Origin: an uncultured Pelagibacteraceae bacterium
GTDB lineage: Bacteria; Pseudomonadota; Alphaproteobacteria; Pelagibacterales; Pelagibacteraceae
Reading direction: 5' to 3'
Length of the DNA stretch: 47,546 bases
Assembly (NCBI GenBank): GCA_902597875.1
Contig: CACJZK010000006.1
Span: 1-47,546, forward strand
In this document: piece by piece, positions 39,332 through 47,546 of the stretch
How the letters are laid out: every line of letters starts with the position of its first letter
How positions within the stretch are numbered: position 1 is the first letter of the stretch
Translations under genes and position numbers: made by a program
Notes under the pieces: generated by a model
The model's database searches: none
Seen by the model: only the letters and a program-made list of their open reading frames with translations
What the model was told of the DNA's origin: nothing

Positions 39332-40147
39332 ATGGAAACAATTCAAACTAAATCTAAGGGAAAGATTTTAAATTACAAAAGCATCTTTATTTCCGACTTG
39401 CACCTTGGGCATAGAAAAAGTGCAGCAAACAAATTATTAGAATTTTACAAACATTCAAGGTCAGAGAATTTATATCTTGTTGGTGATATCATTGATGTTT
39501 GGGCTTTAAAAACAAAATTTTACTGGCCTCAAGAACATAATGATGTGATTCAAAAAACATTAAGAAAAGCAAGACATGGAACAAAAGTAAAATATATTGT
39601 TGGAAATCACGATGATGTCTTTAGAAAATTTTTACCATTACATTTTGGTGATATTGAAGTTGTAAATAGAGCTATACACGTAACTTCAGATAATAAAAAG
39701 TATATCGTTGTTCACGGTGACGCCTGGGATGGAGTGATGAAATATGCTCCATGGTTATCAAAAGTAGGAGCTATTGCTTATAGTTTTTTACTTGAGTTTA
39801 ATGTTGTTATCAATTTTTTTAGAAGATTATTTAAAAAGGGTAATTGGTCTTTAGCAAAATATTTAAAACACAAAGTAAAGAACGCTGTAAAATATATAGG
39901 CGATTATGAAAAAACTTTAGCAAGTTATGCCAAAAGAAAAAACGCTGATGGAATAATTTGTGGTCATATCCATCATTCTGCTGATCAAGTTTTAGATGGC
40001 GTGAGATATCTAAATTGTGGTGATTGGGTTGAAGGTGCGACTTTCTTAGTGGAACATTTTGATGGTCGTATGGAAGTCATTGACTGGGATAAAATCAGAG
40101 GTGATGTTGTTGATTACGAGCCATATTTAAAAGTGGTTAATAAATAA
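39332..40147 (+). CDS. plcP: PlcP-like metallophosphoesterase (phospholipase C for lipid remodelling; LpxH-related)
   Basis: The ATG 39332 (METIQTKSKG) is preferred; an upstream ATG at 39293 would leave no room for the promoter beside the Pho box. The 271-residue calcineurin-like protein has all metal motifs: SDLHLGH, GDIIDVW, GNHDD, HGDAWD and GHIHH. LpxH-type UDP-diacylglucosamine hydrolases share these, but the adjacent glycosyltransferase and the Pho/PhoR/Pst context match PlcP, which removes phospholipid headgroups to give DAG during phosphate starvation. The assignment is context-based. Confidence 0.75.
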   Translation: METIQTKSKGKILNYKSIFISDLHLGHRKSAANKLLEFYKHSRSENLYLVGDIIDVWALKTKFYWPQEHNDVIQKTLRKARHGTKVKYIVGNHDDVFRKFLPLHFGDIEVVNRAIHVTSDNKKYIVVHGDAWDGVMKYAPWLSKVGAIAYSFLLEFNVVINFFRRLFKKGNWSLAKYLKHKVKNAVKYIGDYEKTLASYAKRKNADGIICGHIHHSADQVLDGVRYLNCGDWVEGATFLVEHFDGRMEVIDWDKIRGDVVDYEPYLKVVNK

Positions 40148-40150
40148 TCC

Positions 40151-41182
40151 ATGAGAATATTAATAGTCACAGGAGCTTGCAAAGAACAGGTAATAAATGG
40201 TGTAGTGAGGACTCTTGAACAATTAAAAGATGAATTAAAAAAACTTGGGCATACAGTTAGCTTTATAACTCCGGTAAACTTTTTGACTGTTCCGTTGCCC
40301 AAATATAATGATATTAAAATTGCTATAAATGTATGGCCTAAAGTTGGAAGAATGATTCAAAAAGAGTTAGAATTTGCTAAAAAAAATAAAGAAAAATTAG
40401 TTATCCATATAGCCACAGAAGATACGCTGGGATACTTTGCAAGAAGATATTGTTTAAAAAATAATTTAAAATTTACAACCAGTTACCACACGTCTTTCGA
40501 TAAATATATTAAGCTTTACGCACCTTTTATACCTATTAAAATACCTCAAAAATTTCTCAAAAACTTTCATTCAGCCGCTCACAAAACGTTAGTAACTACA
40601 AAATCAATGAAAGAGGATTTAAAAAAAATTGGTTTTGATCCAGAAAAACTAGCTGTTTGGACAAGAGGAGCTAATCATGGGGCATTTAAAAACCCGAAGC
40701 GTCTCAATTTACAATATAAAAGACCTATTTGGTTATATGTAGGTAGAGTTTCTATTGAGAAAAATATTAGAGCTTTTCTTAAACTTGATCTAGAAGGTAC
40801 TAAAATTGTAGTAGGAAAGGGGCCAGATTTAAATGAATTAAAACAAGAATTTCCTAATGTTATTTTTAAAGGTGAGAAAACAAATGGTGAGTTAGCATCT
40901 TACTTTGCATCAGCAGATGTTTTTGTAATGCCGAGCTTAACAGACACTTTTGGCATAGTTATTATTGAAGGTTTACAATGCGGAACACCTGTTGCAGCCT
41001 ATCCAGTTACAGGTCCAAAAGATATTTTAGAGGGAACAAATGGTGGTGTTTTAAACAAAGATTTAAAAGTAGCCGCGCTAGAAGCTTTAAAATTAAATAG
41101 AGACGACTGTAAAGAAATAGCTAAAAAATATACCTGGGAGAACTGCGCTAAAATATTTTTAGCTAACACCGCACCTAATTAA
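40151..41182 (+). CDS. GT4-like glycosyltransferase (Agt type, glycolipid synthesis)
   Basis: A 343-residue GT-B enzyme: N-terminal RILIVTGACKEQVINGVVRTL, TSYHTSFDKYIKLYAPF acceptor region, WLYVGRVSIEKNI, and the E-x7-E-type donor site MPSLTDTFGIVIIEGLQCGTPVAA. Such enzymes following PlcP in marine bacteria glycosylate diacylglycerol to make glycolipids that replace phospholipids. It starts 3 bases after plcP, so the two are co-translated. Sugar (glucose or glucuronate) is not readable. Linked plcP/agt loci are known in marine Alphaproteobacteria. Confidence 0.8.
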   Translation: MRILIVTGACKEQVINGVVRTLEQLKDELKKLGHTVSFITPVNFLTVPLPKYNDIKIAINVWPKVGRMIQKELEFAKKNKEKLVIHIATEDTLGYFARRYCLKNNLKFTTSYHTSFDKYIKLYAPFIPIKIPQKFLKNFHSAAHKTLVTTKSMKEDLKKIGFDPEKLAVWTRGANHGAFKNPKRLNLQYKRPIWLYVGRVSIEKNIRAFLKLDLEGTKIVVGKGPDLNELKQEFPNVIFKGEKTNGELASYFASADVFVMPSLTDTFGIVIIEGLQCGTPVAAYPVTGPKDILEGTNGGVLNKDLKVAALEALKLNRDDCKEIAKKYTWENCAKIFLANTAPN

Positions 41183-41270
41183 CCCCTATATTTTGCATAA
41201 TTCAAAGTTTAAGTTATAATTCATATTTATATGGAGCAATTCTTATAAATACTTTAGAAAAACTTAAATT

Positions 41271-42470
41271 ATGATGACATTATTATTTTTATCTTTGGCA
41301 GTAATTATTGCAATTGTTGTTATTCTAGTTTCTGCGAAATTCATCAAGGCCGGATTTGATGCCAGAAGCGAAATTAGAGATCAAAAACAATCTGAAAATT
41401 TAAATCAAGAAGTTCAAGATATTACCAATGAAAATATTGAAGAATCTAATGAGCAGGTAAAGATTATAAATCAAATCGATGATTTAATTTTAATTGTAGA
41501 TAAATTTAAAAATATCAAATTTTTTAATAATAGCGCCAAAAAAAAATTTGGAGAAAATAATTTAAATAAGCACGTAGCTACTTTATTGAGAGTTCCTGAT
41601 TTACTCCAAAATATTGATTTAGTGCTTTTAAAAAAAGAGACAATTACTATGGATTTAGAATTATCCTCTCCCTCATTTCAGTTCTTTAAAGTTCATCTAT
41701 TCTCTGGACCGACCTCATATGTCGATGATCCTGATTCAGTTATTTTATTTCTAAAAGATTTAACTGATATTATAAAAGCGCAAAGGTTCAAATCTGATTT
41801 TGTAGCCAATGTCAGCCATGAACTTAAAACGCCTCTAGTTTCTATTAAAGGATTTTTAGAAACTATAAGCGGACATGCGAAAGATGATTTAGAAGCACAA
41901 AAAAAATTCATACCGATAATGCTTGAGCAAGCTGATAGGATGGAAAGCTTAATTAAAGATTTACTTTCATTGAGTAAAATTGAGTTAGAGGAACATATAC
42001 AGCCTCAAGATAAAGTAAACTTAAAAGAAGTTTTAAGTAACGTTGAGGATATACATCAAAAAAATTTAAAATTGTTTGAATTTAAAAATAATATAAAAGA
42101 TGATTTCTTTATTAAAGGCGATCATGAAAAATTAATTGAAGTTTTTTCAAATATTATTGATAACAGTATAAAATATTCAGAAAAAAATAAAAAGATTGAA
42201 ATTAATTGCGGGCAAGGTAATGGAAAAGTTATAGGAGATTCTTATATCGTGTCCATTAAAGATAACGGTATTGGGATTCCAACTGAACAACTTCCGAGAA
42301 TTACTGAAAGATTTTTTAGAGTTGATGCCGCTAAAAGTAAAAAAGTTGGTGGCACTGGACTTGGAATGGCGATCGTGAAGCACATTGTTAATCAGCATAG
42401 AGGAGAACTAGAGATAAAAAGTGAGGCTCAAAATGGCACCGAAATAAAGGTTCACTTTTCTAAATTTTAG
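41271..42470 (+). CDS. phoR: phosphate regulon sensor histidine kinase PhoR-like
   Basis: The 399-residue kinase has one N-terminal membrane helix (residues 2-22), a PAS-like region (about 65-165), then HisKA with the phospho-acceptor His near 183 (FVANVSHELKTPL) and a HATPase domain with DNSIKYSE (N box), DNGIGIP (G1) and GGTGLGMAIVKH (G2). It lies upstream of pstSCAB and after the lipid cluster, which identifies it as PhoR. No response regulator is in the window; PhoB may lie beyond pstB. No Pho box was seen directly before it. Confidence 0.87.
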   Translation: MMTLLFLSLAVIIAIVVILVSAKFIKAGFDARSEIRDQKQSENLNQEVQDITNENIEESNEQVKIINQIDDLILIVDKFKNIKFFNNSAKKKFGENNLNKHVATLLRVPDLLQNIDLVLLKKETITMDLELSSPSFQFFKVHLFSGPTSYVDDPDSVILFLKDLTDIIKAQRFKSDFVANVSHELKTPLVSIKGFLETISGHAKDDLEAQKKFIPIMLEQADRMESLIKDLLSLSKIELEEHIQPQDKVNLKEVLSNVEDIHQKNLKLFEFKNNIKDDFFIKGDHEKLIEVFSNIIDNSIKYSEKNKKIEINCGQGNGKVIGDSYIVSIKDNGIGIPTEQLPRITERFFRVDAAKSKKVGGTGLGMAIVKHIVNQHRGELEIKSEAQNGTEIKVHFSKF

Positions 42471-42533
42471 CAAATATCACAAATTTATTAAATTATGTCT
42501 TGAGATAGACAGTAAAATAGTTAAAATTCTAGT

Positions 42534-43145
42534 ATGACTAGAATAACAAATTATATAATTCTGGTTTTATTAACTTTAATTTTTACAACTGTTAAAGCAG
42601 ATGTAAATTTAATAGAGAAAACTTTACGTTCTCAACCTCTTACAGTTTTTGATCTTGGGCTTCTAAGACTGAAAAACGATCTTAAGCAAGCTAAAAACGA
42701 TTTAGTTCTTGAAGTAGATAGTAAAAATGTATCTACAATTTATACTGAAGCTTTATTTTCTAGAAGAGACGATGGAATTCAATTAATTGTGTCAGCACCG
42801 ATGAGCACTCATTTAAATGCTAACTCGTACATGGTGGACTCAATTAAATGTAGAAAAATTTTTGAAAAAGTTAAAAATAATCTTTTAAAAGGACAAAACG
42901 AGAGCAATATGATTCACTCAAAAGCTGCATCTTATTTAAGTGAAGTATTCACCGCTCCAACACAATGGAATGCTTGGAGATATGATAAAGGTTTTACTCA
43001 AAAATTAGTTAACTTTGTACAACTAGAAGTTACATTAAAGCCAACTCAATCCTACGCAGTTAAAAATAAAGTAAGACCTTTTAGTTGCGGAGGGTCTTTA
43101 GCCTCTGATTATCAACAAATCGAGATAACTAGAAAGTTCAACTAA
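42534..43145 (+). CDS. exported protein of unknown function between phoR and pstS
   Basis: This 203-residue protein has a signal peptide (about residues 1-22, cleavage near VKA-DV). The mature domain contains FDLGLLRLKNDLKQAKND, SRRDDGIQLIV, a central Cys (SIKCRKIF) and a second Cys in RPFSCGGSLAS that could form a disulfide. No family was recognised. Its place in the phosphate cluster suggests a Pho-related periplasmic role, but this is only context. A 63-base gap separates it from phoR and a Pho box lies after it. Confidence 0.75.
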   Translation: MTRITNYIILVLLTLIFTTVKADVNLIEKTLRSQPLTVFDLGLLRLKNDLKQAKNDLVLEVDSKNVSTIYTEALFSRRDDGIQLIVSAPMSTHLNANSYMVDSIKCRKIFEKVKNNLLKGQNESNMIHSKAASYLSEVFTAPTQWNAWRYDKGFTQKLVNFVQLEVTLKPTQSYAVKNKVRPFSCGGSLASDYQQIEITRKFN

Positions 43146-43166
43146 AAAGTTATCATTTTAATAAAT

Positions 43167-43188
43167 TTGTAACATATCTGTAATAATT
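43167..43188 (+). promoter_or_regulatory. putative Pho box before pstS
   Basis: Direct repeats TTGTAACATAT (43167-43177) and CTGTAATAATT (43178-43188) follow the 11-base PhoB pattern and share TGTAACATAT with the plcP site. pstS starts about 65 bases downstream with an AAAGGA ribosome site. Confidence 0.65.
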
Positions 43189-43204
43189 AAGAGTCCTCTT
43201 AATT
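43185..43204. repeat. perfect 20-base palindrome between the Pho box and pstS
   Basis: AATTAAGAG and CTCTTAATT are arms around TC, overlapping the last 4 bases of the second Pho repeat. It may be an operator, a leader hairpin, or the terminator of the upstream gene. Confidence 0.5.
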
Positions 43205-43252
43205 CTATGAATCCAATGTTTGTTAATTAATTAATAAATGAAAGGATAAACA

Positions 43253-44257
43253 ATGAGAAAACTATCAATCGCTTTAGCTTCATTAGTTGCAATGTTAGTT
43301 GTAACTTCTGCTCAAGCTAGAGATCAGATTAAAATCGTAGGTTCTTCAACTGTATTCCCTTATGCAACAATCGTTGCTGAAAGATTTGGTTCGTCTGGTA
43401 AATTTAAAACACCAGTAATCGAGTCAACAGGAACAGGTGGTGGAGCTAAATTATTTTGTGCCGGAGTTGGTACAGAGCACCCAGACATAACAAATGCATC
43501 TAGAGCTATGAAGGCTAAAGAGTATGCGCTATGTCAAAAAAATGGTGTTGAAGAAATCGTAGAGATTACAGTTGGTAACGACGGAATAACGTTAGCTTAT
43601 TCTAAAGATGCTAAACCAGTAAACTTTACAAAAAAACAATTATGGGCAGCATTAGCAAAAGAAGTTGCTAAAGATGGTGCGTTAGTACCAAATCCATATA
43701 AAAATTGGAGTGATATCGACCCATCATTACCAAACTACCCTATCAAAGTTATGGTGCCTCCAGGAACATCAGGAACAAGAGATGCTTGGAATTCATTAGT
43801 AATGAAAAAAGGTATCGATGATGCTTCTAAAAAAGCTGGCGCTAAATATAAAGCGTTAAGAGAAGATGGTGCGGTAATTGAAGTTGGTGAGAACGACTCA
43901 CTTATTATTCAAAAATTAGCTGCGGACAAAGAAATGTTCGGTTTCTTTGGTTTCAGTTATTTCTTAGCTGCAAAAGATAAATTGCAAGCTGCAAGCATTG
44001 AAGGTGGTCAACCAAGTCTATCTTCGATTCAAGATTACAGTTACGCAGTTGCAAGACCTTTATTCTTCTACGTGAAAAAAGCTCACGTGGGCGTTGTACC
44101 AGGCTTACATGAATTCGTAAAAGAGTTCACAAGTAAAAAAGCTATGGGTAAAAAAGGTTATTTAACTGATATCGGGCTAGTACCTCTAGATGGCAAGTTA
44201 TACAAAACATCTAGAACTAACGCTACGAAGTTAGTTAACATGCCTGCTAAGAAGTAG
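43253..44257 (+). CDS. pstS: phosphate ABC transporter substrate-binding protein
   Basis: The 334-residue PstS has a signal peptide (MRKLSIALASLVAMLVVTSA, cleavage after AQA-R) and PBP-like II domain. Phosphate-site segments are VGSSTVFPYA, ESTGTGGGAKLFCAG and PPGTSGTRDAW, typical of PstS/SphX. It binds inorganic phosphate in the periplasm and delivers it to PstCA. Codon use is more regular than in neighbours (fewer rare runs), consistent with high expression. A strong hairpin follows the stop, a common way to make more PstS than permease. Confidence 0.95.
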   Translation: MRKLSIALASLVAMLVVTSAQARDQIKIVGSSTVFPYATIVAERFGSSGKFKTPVIESTGTGGGAKLFCAGVGTEHPDITNASRAMKAKEYALCQKNGVEEIVEITVGNDGITLAYSKDAKPVNFTKKQLWAALAKEVAKDGALVPNPYKNWSDIDPSLPNYPIKVMVPPGTSGTRDAWNSLVMKKGIDDASKKAGAKYKALREDGAVIEVGENDSLIIQKLAADKEMFGFFGFSYFLAAKDKLQAASIEGGQPSLSSIQDYSYAVARPLFFYVKKAHVGVVPGLHEFVKEFTSKKAMGKKGYLTDIGLVPLDGKLYKTSRTNATKLVNMPAKK

Positions 44258-44272
44258 TAGTATCAATTAAAC

Positions 44273-44299
44273 AAAAAGGGGGTATTTTACCCCCTTTTT
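44273..44299 (+). terminator. strong hairpin between pstS and pstC (terminator/attenuator)
   Basis: A perfect 12-base stem (AAAAAGGGGGTA, TACCCCCTTTTT) with a 3-base T loop and T-tail. It probably ends most transcripts after pstS, with partial read-through into pstC. Confidence 0.85.
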
Positions 44300-44316
44300 A
44301 TCTCTGGAAGCTCAAT

Positions 44317-45693
44317 ATGAATTTAATACTTGTAACTTTTATTATTCTCTTAGCTTTCACAAGTTATTATTTCGGTAGAAAAAAAGCTCTAGTTATTCAA
44401 TCATCACAAAGACTTACGGCATTACCAAAATTTTATGGATATTATTTAGCTGCTTGGTGTGCTGCACCAGCATTAATAATTTTTGCTCTTTGGTCAGTTT
44501 TTGAACCATCAATAGTTAAAACATTTATTTTACAAGATTACACTGATCAGAACTTAACTAAAAATGAGCTTCAGCTTATTTACACAAAGGTTAAAGCATT
44601 AGCCGCAGGAACTTACACGGGAAATATTACTAATTTTCTAGATGAGTCTGCTAATAAGTACATTCAATTAAAAGGAATAGCTAACAGCGCTAAAGTAGCA
44701 ATTATTTTAGCAATTTTAATTTTCTCTCTGAGTTTTGCGTATAGATCTGTTCAGAAAAATGATCGAATGAGAGAACCAGTAGAAATTTTTCTTAAATGGG
44801 TATTATTTGTTGCATCATTAGGCGCAGTTTTAGTTACAATCGGAATAGTTTTTTCACTTTTATTCGAAGCGATTAGATTTTTTCAAGCAGTAAAAATCTT
44901 TGACTTTATATTCGGAACTCATTGGTATCCTGCTAAAACTTTTGTAAGAGATGGCCAGCCAGATCCTGAATTAATGAAGGATGCTTTCGGAGCTGTGCCT
45001 TTATTTGCTGGAACTTTTTTTATTGCTTTTATTGCAATGTGTGTTGCCATCCCCATAGGTTTGCTGAGTGGGATATATCTATCTGAGTATGCTGGAAGAG
45101 GCATAAGAAAATATGCGAAACCTATTATTGAGATTTTAGCTGGTATTCCAACAGTGGTATATGGTTTTTTTGCAGCTTTAACCGTCGGTCCTTTTGTTAA
45201 AGAAATTGGTAACGCTATGGGTTTAGAAGTTTCAGCGGAGAGCGCTTTAGCTGCAGGAGCAGTTATGGGAGTAATGATAATTCCTTTTATCTCAAGTCTA
45301 AGCGATGACGTTATAACAGCAGTACCGCAAAATTTAAGAGATGGAAGTTACGCAATGGGCGCAACAAAATCTGAAACTGTAAAAAAAGTAATTTTTCCAG
45401 CAGCTTTACCTGGTATCGTTGGTTCGATACTTTTAGCGGTATCGAGAGCGGTGGGAGAAACAATGATTGTTGTAATGGCTTCAGGACTAGCGGCTAATCT
45501 TACAATGAATCCTCTTGAGTCAACTTCAACTATTACGGCACAAATTGTAGTAATTTTAATTGGAGATCAACAATTTGGAGATCCAAAAACTCAATCAGCT
45601 TTTGCCTTGGGAATATCTTTATTTATAGTAACTTTATTTTTAAATGTAATCGCTCTTTCAGTTGTTAAAAAATATAGGGAAAAATATGAATAA
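44317..45693 (+). CDS. pstC: phosphate ABC transporter permease PstC
   Basis: A 458-residue permease, longer than E. coli PstC (319) because of an N-terminal extension with two membrane helices and a large loop, seen in several Alphaproteobacteria. The conserved permease core contains GLLSGIYLSEYAGRGIR, EILAGIPTVVYGFFA, and the EAA-type coupling loop near RDGSYAMGATKSETVKKVIFPAALPG. With PstA it forms the inner membrane channel. The stop overlaps the pstA start region by 8 bases. It follows the pstS hairpin by 17 bases. Confidence 0.93.
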   Translation: MNLILVTFIILLAFTSYYFGRKKALVIQSSQRLTALPKFYGYYLAAWCAAPALIIFALWSVFEPSIVKTFILQDYTDQNLTKNELQLIYTKVKALAAGTYTGNITNFLDESANKYIQLKGIANSAKVAIILAILIFSLSFAYRSVQKNDRMREPVEIFLKWVLFVASLGAVLVTIGIVFSLLFEAIRFFQAVKIFDFIFGTHWYPAKTFVRDGQPDPELMKDAFGAVPLFAGTFFIAFIAMCVAIPIGLLSGIYLSEYAGRGIRKYAKPIIEILAGIPTVVYGFFAALTVGPFVKEIGNAMGLEVSAESALAAGAVMGVMIIPFISSLSDDVITAVPQNLRDGSYAMGATKSETVKKVIFPAALPGIVGSILLAVSRAVGETMIVVMASGLAANLTMNPLESTSTITAQIVVILIGDQQFGDPKTQSAFALGISLFIVTLFLNVIALSVVKKYREKYE

Positions 45694-46957
45694 TTTTAAG
45701 AAAAATTTTTTAAAAAAAAGATATAACGCTGAAAGAAGATTTCAATGGTATGGCAAAATAGCTATAGGATTAGCTTTAACCTTTTTAGCAGTTTTTATGT
45801 TTCAAATATTTTCAAAAGGTTACTCAGCTTTCCAAAAAACTTGGATAGTAACCGAAGTTCATTATGATAAAGAATTGCTTTTAATCGATGCAGAAAGTCC
45901 ATCAAAAGATGATTTAGAAAATGCAGACTACTATGATGTTGCTTACAAAGCTATGACCTCATTAGATCTTGGACTCCCTGAAGAAGAGGATCGTCAATTG
46001 ATTCAAATGGTTTCGTATAAATATGAGACAGAAGTTAAAGATCTACTTTTAAAAAATCCAGACTTTCTAGGTAAAATAGTACCCATAAAATTAACAGCTT
46101 CTGATGATATTGATCAAGTTCATAAGGGAAATTATCCAAGAGATATCCCTGAAAAGAATAGAAGAGTAAATGATTATCAGCTGCAGATTTACGATATGCT
46201 TAATGAGAGAGGAGATATTTTATCAGAGTTTAACATTAGTTTTTTTACAAATCCTGACTCAAGAGAGGCAGAACTAGCAGGTATAGCTAGCTCGTTTATG
46301 GGAACAGTTTTTAGTATATTAGTGTGTTTAGCATTTTCATTTCCTGTTGCAGTGCTAGCTGCAATTTATCTCGAGGAGTTTGCACCAAAAAATAAATTTA
46401 CAGATTTTATAGAAGTAAACATTAACAATTTGGCAGCTGTTCCATCGATAGTATTTGGTTTGCTAGGTCTTGGTGTTTTATTAGCAGTTTTTAATTTACC
46501 AAGATCGACACCACTTGTTGGAGGAATTACTTTGTCTCTTATGACATTACCAACAATAATTATTGCTGCAAGAGCTTCTTTAAAAGCTGTTCCCCCAAGT
46601 ATAAGAGAAGCTGCTTTAGCGATGGGTGCAAGTAATATGCAAACAACCATGCATCATACTGTGCCACTATCAATGCCTGGAACTTTATCTGGGACGATAA
46701 TTGGCTTGGCTCAAGCTTTAGGGGAAACAGCCCCTTTAATTTTAATAGGAATGGTTGCTTTTGTGAATACAATACCTGGTACGCCAGTTGATCCTGCTGC
46801 AAGTTTACCAGTTCAGATATATATATGGTCAGAAAGTGCTGAGAGGGGTTTTGTTGAAAAAGTATCTGCATGTATTATGGTGCTTCTAGCTTTTTTAATT
46901 TTAATGAACTTGGCAGCTCAAATCGTTAGACACAAATTTGAAAAGAAATGGAGTTAA
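45686..46957 (+). CDS. pstA: phosphate ABC transporter permease PstA
   Basis: The start chosen is ATG 45686 (MNNFKKNFLKKRYNAERRF), overlapping pstC by 8 bases; a TTG at 45662 is less likely. The 423-residue permease has an N-terminal helix, a large periplasmic insertion (about residues 45-190, rich in acidic residues), then the PstA core: AIYLEEFAPKNKFTDF, NNLAAVPSIVFGLLG, and coupling segment IREAALAMGASNMQTTMHHTVP. Long loop forms are usual in this lineage compared with 296 residues in E. coli. It abuts pstB directly. Confidence 0.93.
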   Translation: MNNFKKNFLKKRYNAERRFQWYGKIAIGLALTFLAVFMFQIFSKGYSAFQKTWIVTEVHYDKELLLIDAESPSKDDLENADYYDVAYKAMTSLDLGLPEEEDRQLIQMVSYKYETEVKDLLLKNPDFLGKIVPIKLTASDDIDQVHKGNYPRDIPEKNRRVNDYQLQIYDMLNERGDILSEFNISFFTNPDSREAELAGIASSFMGTVFSILVCLAFSFPVAVLAAIYLEEFAPKNKFTDFIEVNINNLAAVPSIVFGLLGLGVLLAVFNLPRSTPLVGGITLSLMTLPTIIIAARASLKAVPPSIREAALAMGASNMQTTMHHTVPLSMPGTLSGTIIGLAQALGETAPLILIGMVAFVNTIPGTPVDPAASLPVQIYIWSESAERGFVEKVSACIMVLLAFLILMNLAAQIVRHKFEKKWS

Positions 46958-47546
46958 ATGAGTAAAATAAAAGCGGAAAATGTAAATGTTTATTACGGAT
47001 CCAAACAGGCATTATTTGACGTCTCTATAGATATAGCAGAAAAAGAAGTTACAGCTTTAATTGGGCCATCTGGGTGTGGAAAGTCTACTTTCTTAAGATG
47101 CTTGAACAGAATGAACGATGTTATAGATATTTGTAGAGTTGAAGGCAGTATTAAAATGGACAACCTAGAACTGAACTCAAGAAAATTAGATGTTGTGAGA
47201 CTTAGGGAAAACGTTGGTATGGTTTTTCAAAAACCCAATCCGTTCCCTAAAACAATTTATGAAAATGTAGCTTATGGGCCTACTATTCACGGTATTGCAC
47301 AGAGCAAAGAAGAAATGGATCAAATAGTTGAAACAAGTTTGAAAAAAGCTGCCCTGTGGAACGAAGTTAAAGATAGACTTGATGAAATCGGAACTGGTTT
47401 ATCAGGCGGTCAACAGCAACGACTATGTATTGCAAGAGCTATATCTGTAAGCCCAGAAGTGATTCTTATGGACGAACCATGTTCAGCGCTTGACCCAATA
47501 GCAACAGCTCAAATTGAAGAACTTATAGATGATCTTAAAAAAGAGG
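46958..47546 (+). CDS. pstB: phosphate ABC transporter ATP-binding protein, N-terminal part (runs off the right edge)
   Basis: The ATG 46958 directly follows the pstA stop. The visible 196 residues contain Walker [10 protein letters not shown] (36-44), the PstB-type [19 protein letters not shown] segment (Q-loop), signature [14 protein letters not shown] and Walker [16 protein letters not shown]. PstB energises phosphate uptake through PstCA. The protein is cut by the window end after about three-quarters of its length. phoU and phoB may follow. Confidence 0.96.
   Translation, partial: MSKIKAENVNVYYGSKQALFDVSIDIAEKEVTALIGPSGCGKSTFLRCLNRMNDVIDICRVEGSIKMDNLELNSRKLDVVRLRENVGMVFQKPNPFPKTIYENVAYGPTIHGIAQSKEEMDQIVETSLKKAALWNEVKDRLDEIGTGLSGGQQQRLCIARAISVSPEVILMDEPCSALDPIATAQIEELIDDLKKE

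Noticed and set aside
46560-46871. Minus-strand frames over pstA
   Set aside because: Shadows of pstA; no ribosome site or family motif.
1-47546. CRISPR arrays, tRNA/rRNA genes, insertion sequences, integrases or prophage genes
   Set aside because: No repeat-spacer pattern, no tRNA-like fold or rRNA sequence and no transposase or integrase motif was recognised on either strand.

Overview
The window is AT-rich (roughly 30% GC by eye) and very densely packed. Almost every gene boundary is a short overlap or a gap of a few bases, convergent genes overlap at their stops, no gene-free stretch exceeds 300 bases, and there are no mobile elements, CRISPR arrays or rRNA/tRNA genes. With an alphaproteobacterial gene order (rnd-kdsD-lptC-lptB-aroA-cmk-rpsA-ihfB-pyrF-trpB-trpA-accD-folC), Lys/Asn/Ile-rich proteins and a phosphate-stress lipid cluster, it looks like a streamlined marine alphaproteobacterium of the SAR11/Pelagibacterales type. 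That placement is inferred from gene content and style, not from a marker tree.

Layout. 1-7 kb: partial gpmA, a VanZ-like membrane protein, a secreted SNase-type nuclease, a transglycosylase lipoprotein, then on the minus strand msrA, sseA and an RND efflux pair whose adaptor lacks the usual helical hairpin. 7-20 kb: mixed housekeeping genes (EamA exporter, AlkA-type glycosylase, phosphoribosyltransferase, AzgA-type purine permease, oligopeptidase B, J-domain membrane protein, GT9 glycosyltransferase, DapA-family aldolase, cyclopropane fatty acid synthase, a very basic coiled-coil protein, an MBL-fold hydrolase, an SRAP protein). 20.4-23.9 kb: a plus-strand operon behind a consensus promoter, with an unknown protein, a DUF2130 protein, exodeoxyribonuclease I split by a frameshift, and two unknown small genes. 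24.3-36.1 kb: a long minus-strand run of LPS, aromatic amino acid, translation, pyrimidine, fatty acid and folate genes. Its tryptophan synthase subunits have lost many invariant residues, no trpF is present, and no lptA lies between lptC and lptB.

36.1-38.1 kb: an NDUFA9-like protein, a small membrane protein, then a scar (the translation start of a lost gene joined to the 3' third of a second NDUFA9-like gene) and an SMR-fold protein lacking the catalytic glutamate. 38.4-47.5 kb is a coherent phosphate-starvation region: lipid kinase (minus), then PlcP-like phospholipase C, glycosyltransferase, PhoR, an unknown exported protein and pstS-pstC-pstA-pstB (pstB cut by the window edge). Similar 11-base direct repeats containing TGTAACATAT lie between the lipid kinase and plcP and before pstS, as expected for PhoB sites. 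Together these genes would take up phosphate, strip headgroups from phospholipids, re-glycosylate diacylglycerol and recycle it.

Most notable: (i) the trpB/trpA pair with altered catalytic motifs and missing trpF; (ii) the frameshifted exoI next to the DUF2130 gene; (iii) the deletion scar at 37349-37686; (iv) the SMR protein without its proton-coupling Glu; (v) the linked lipid-renovation/Pst regulon.
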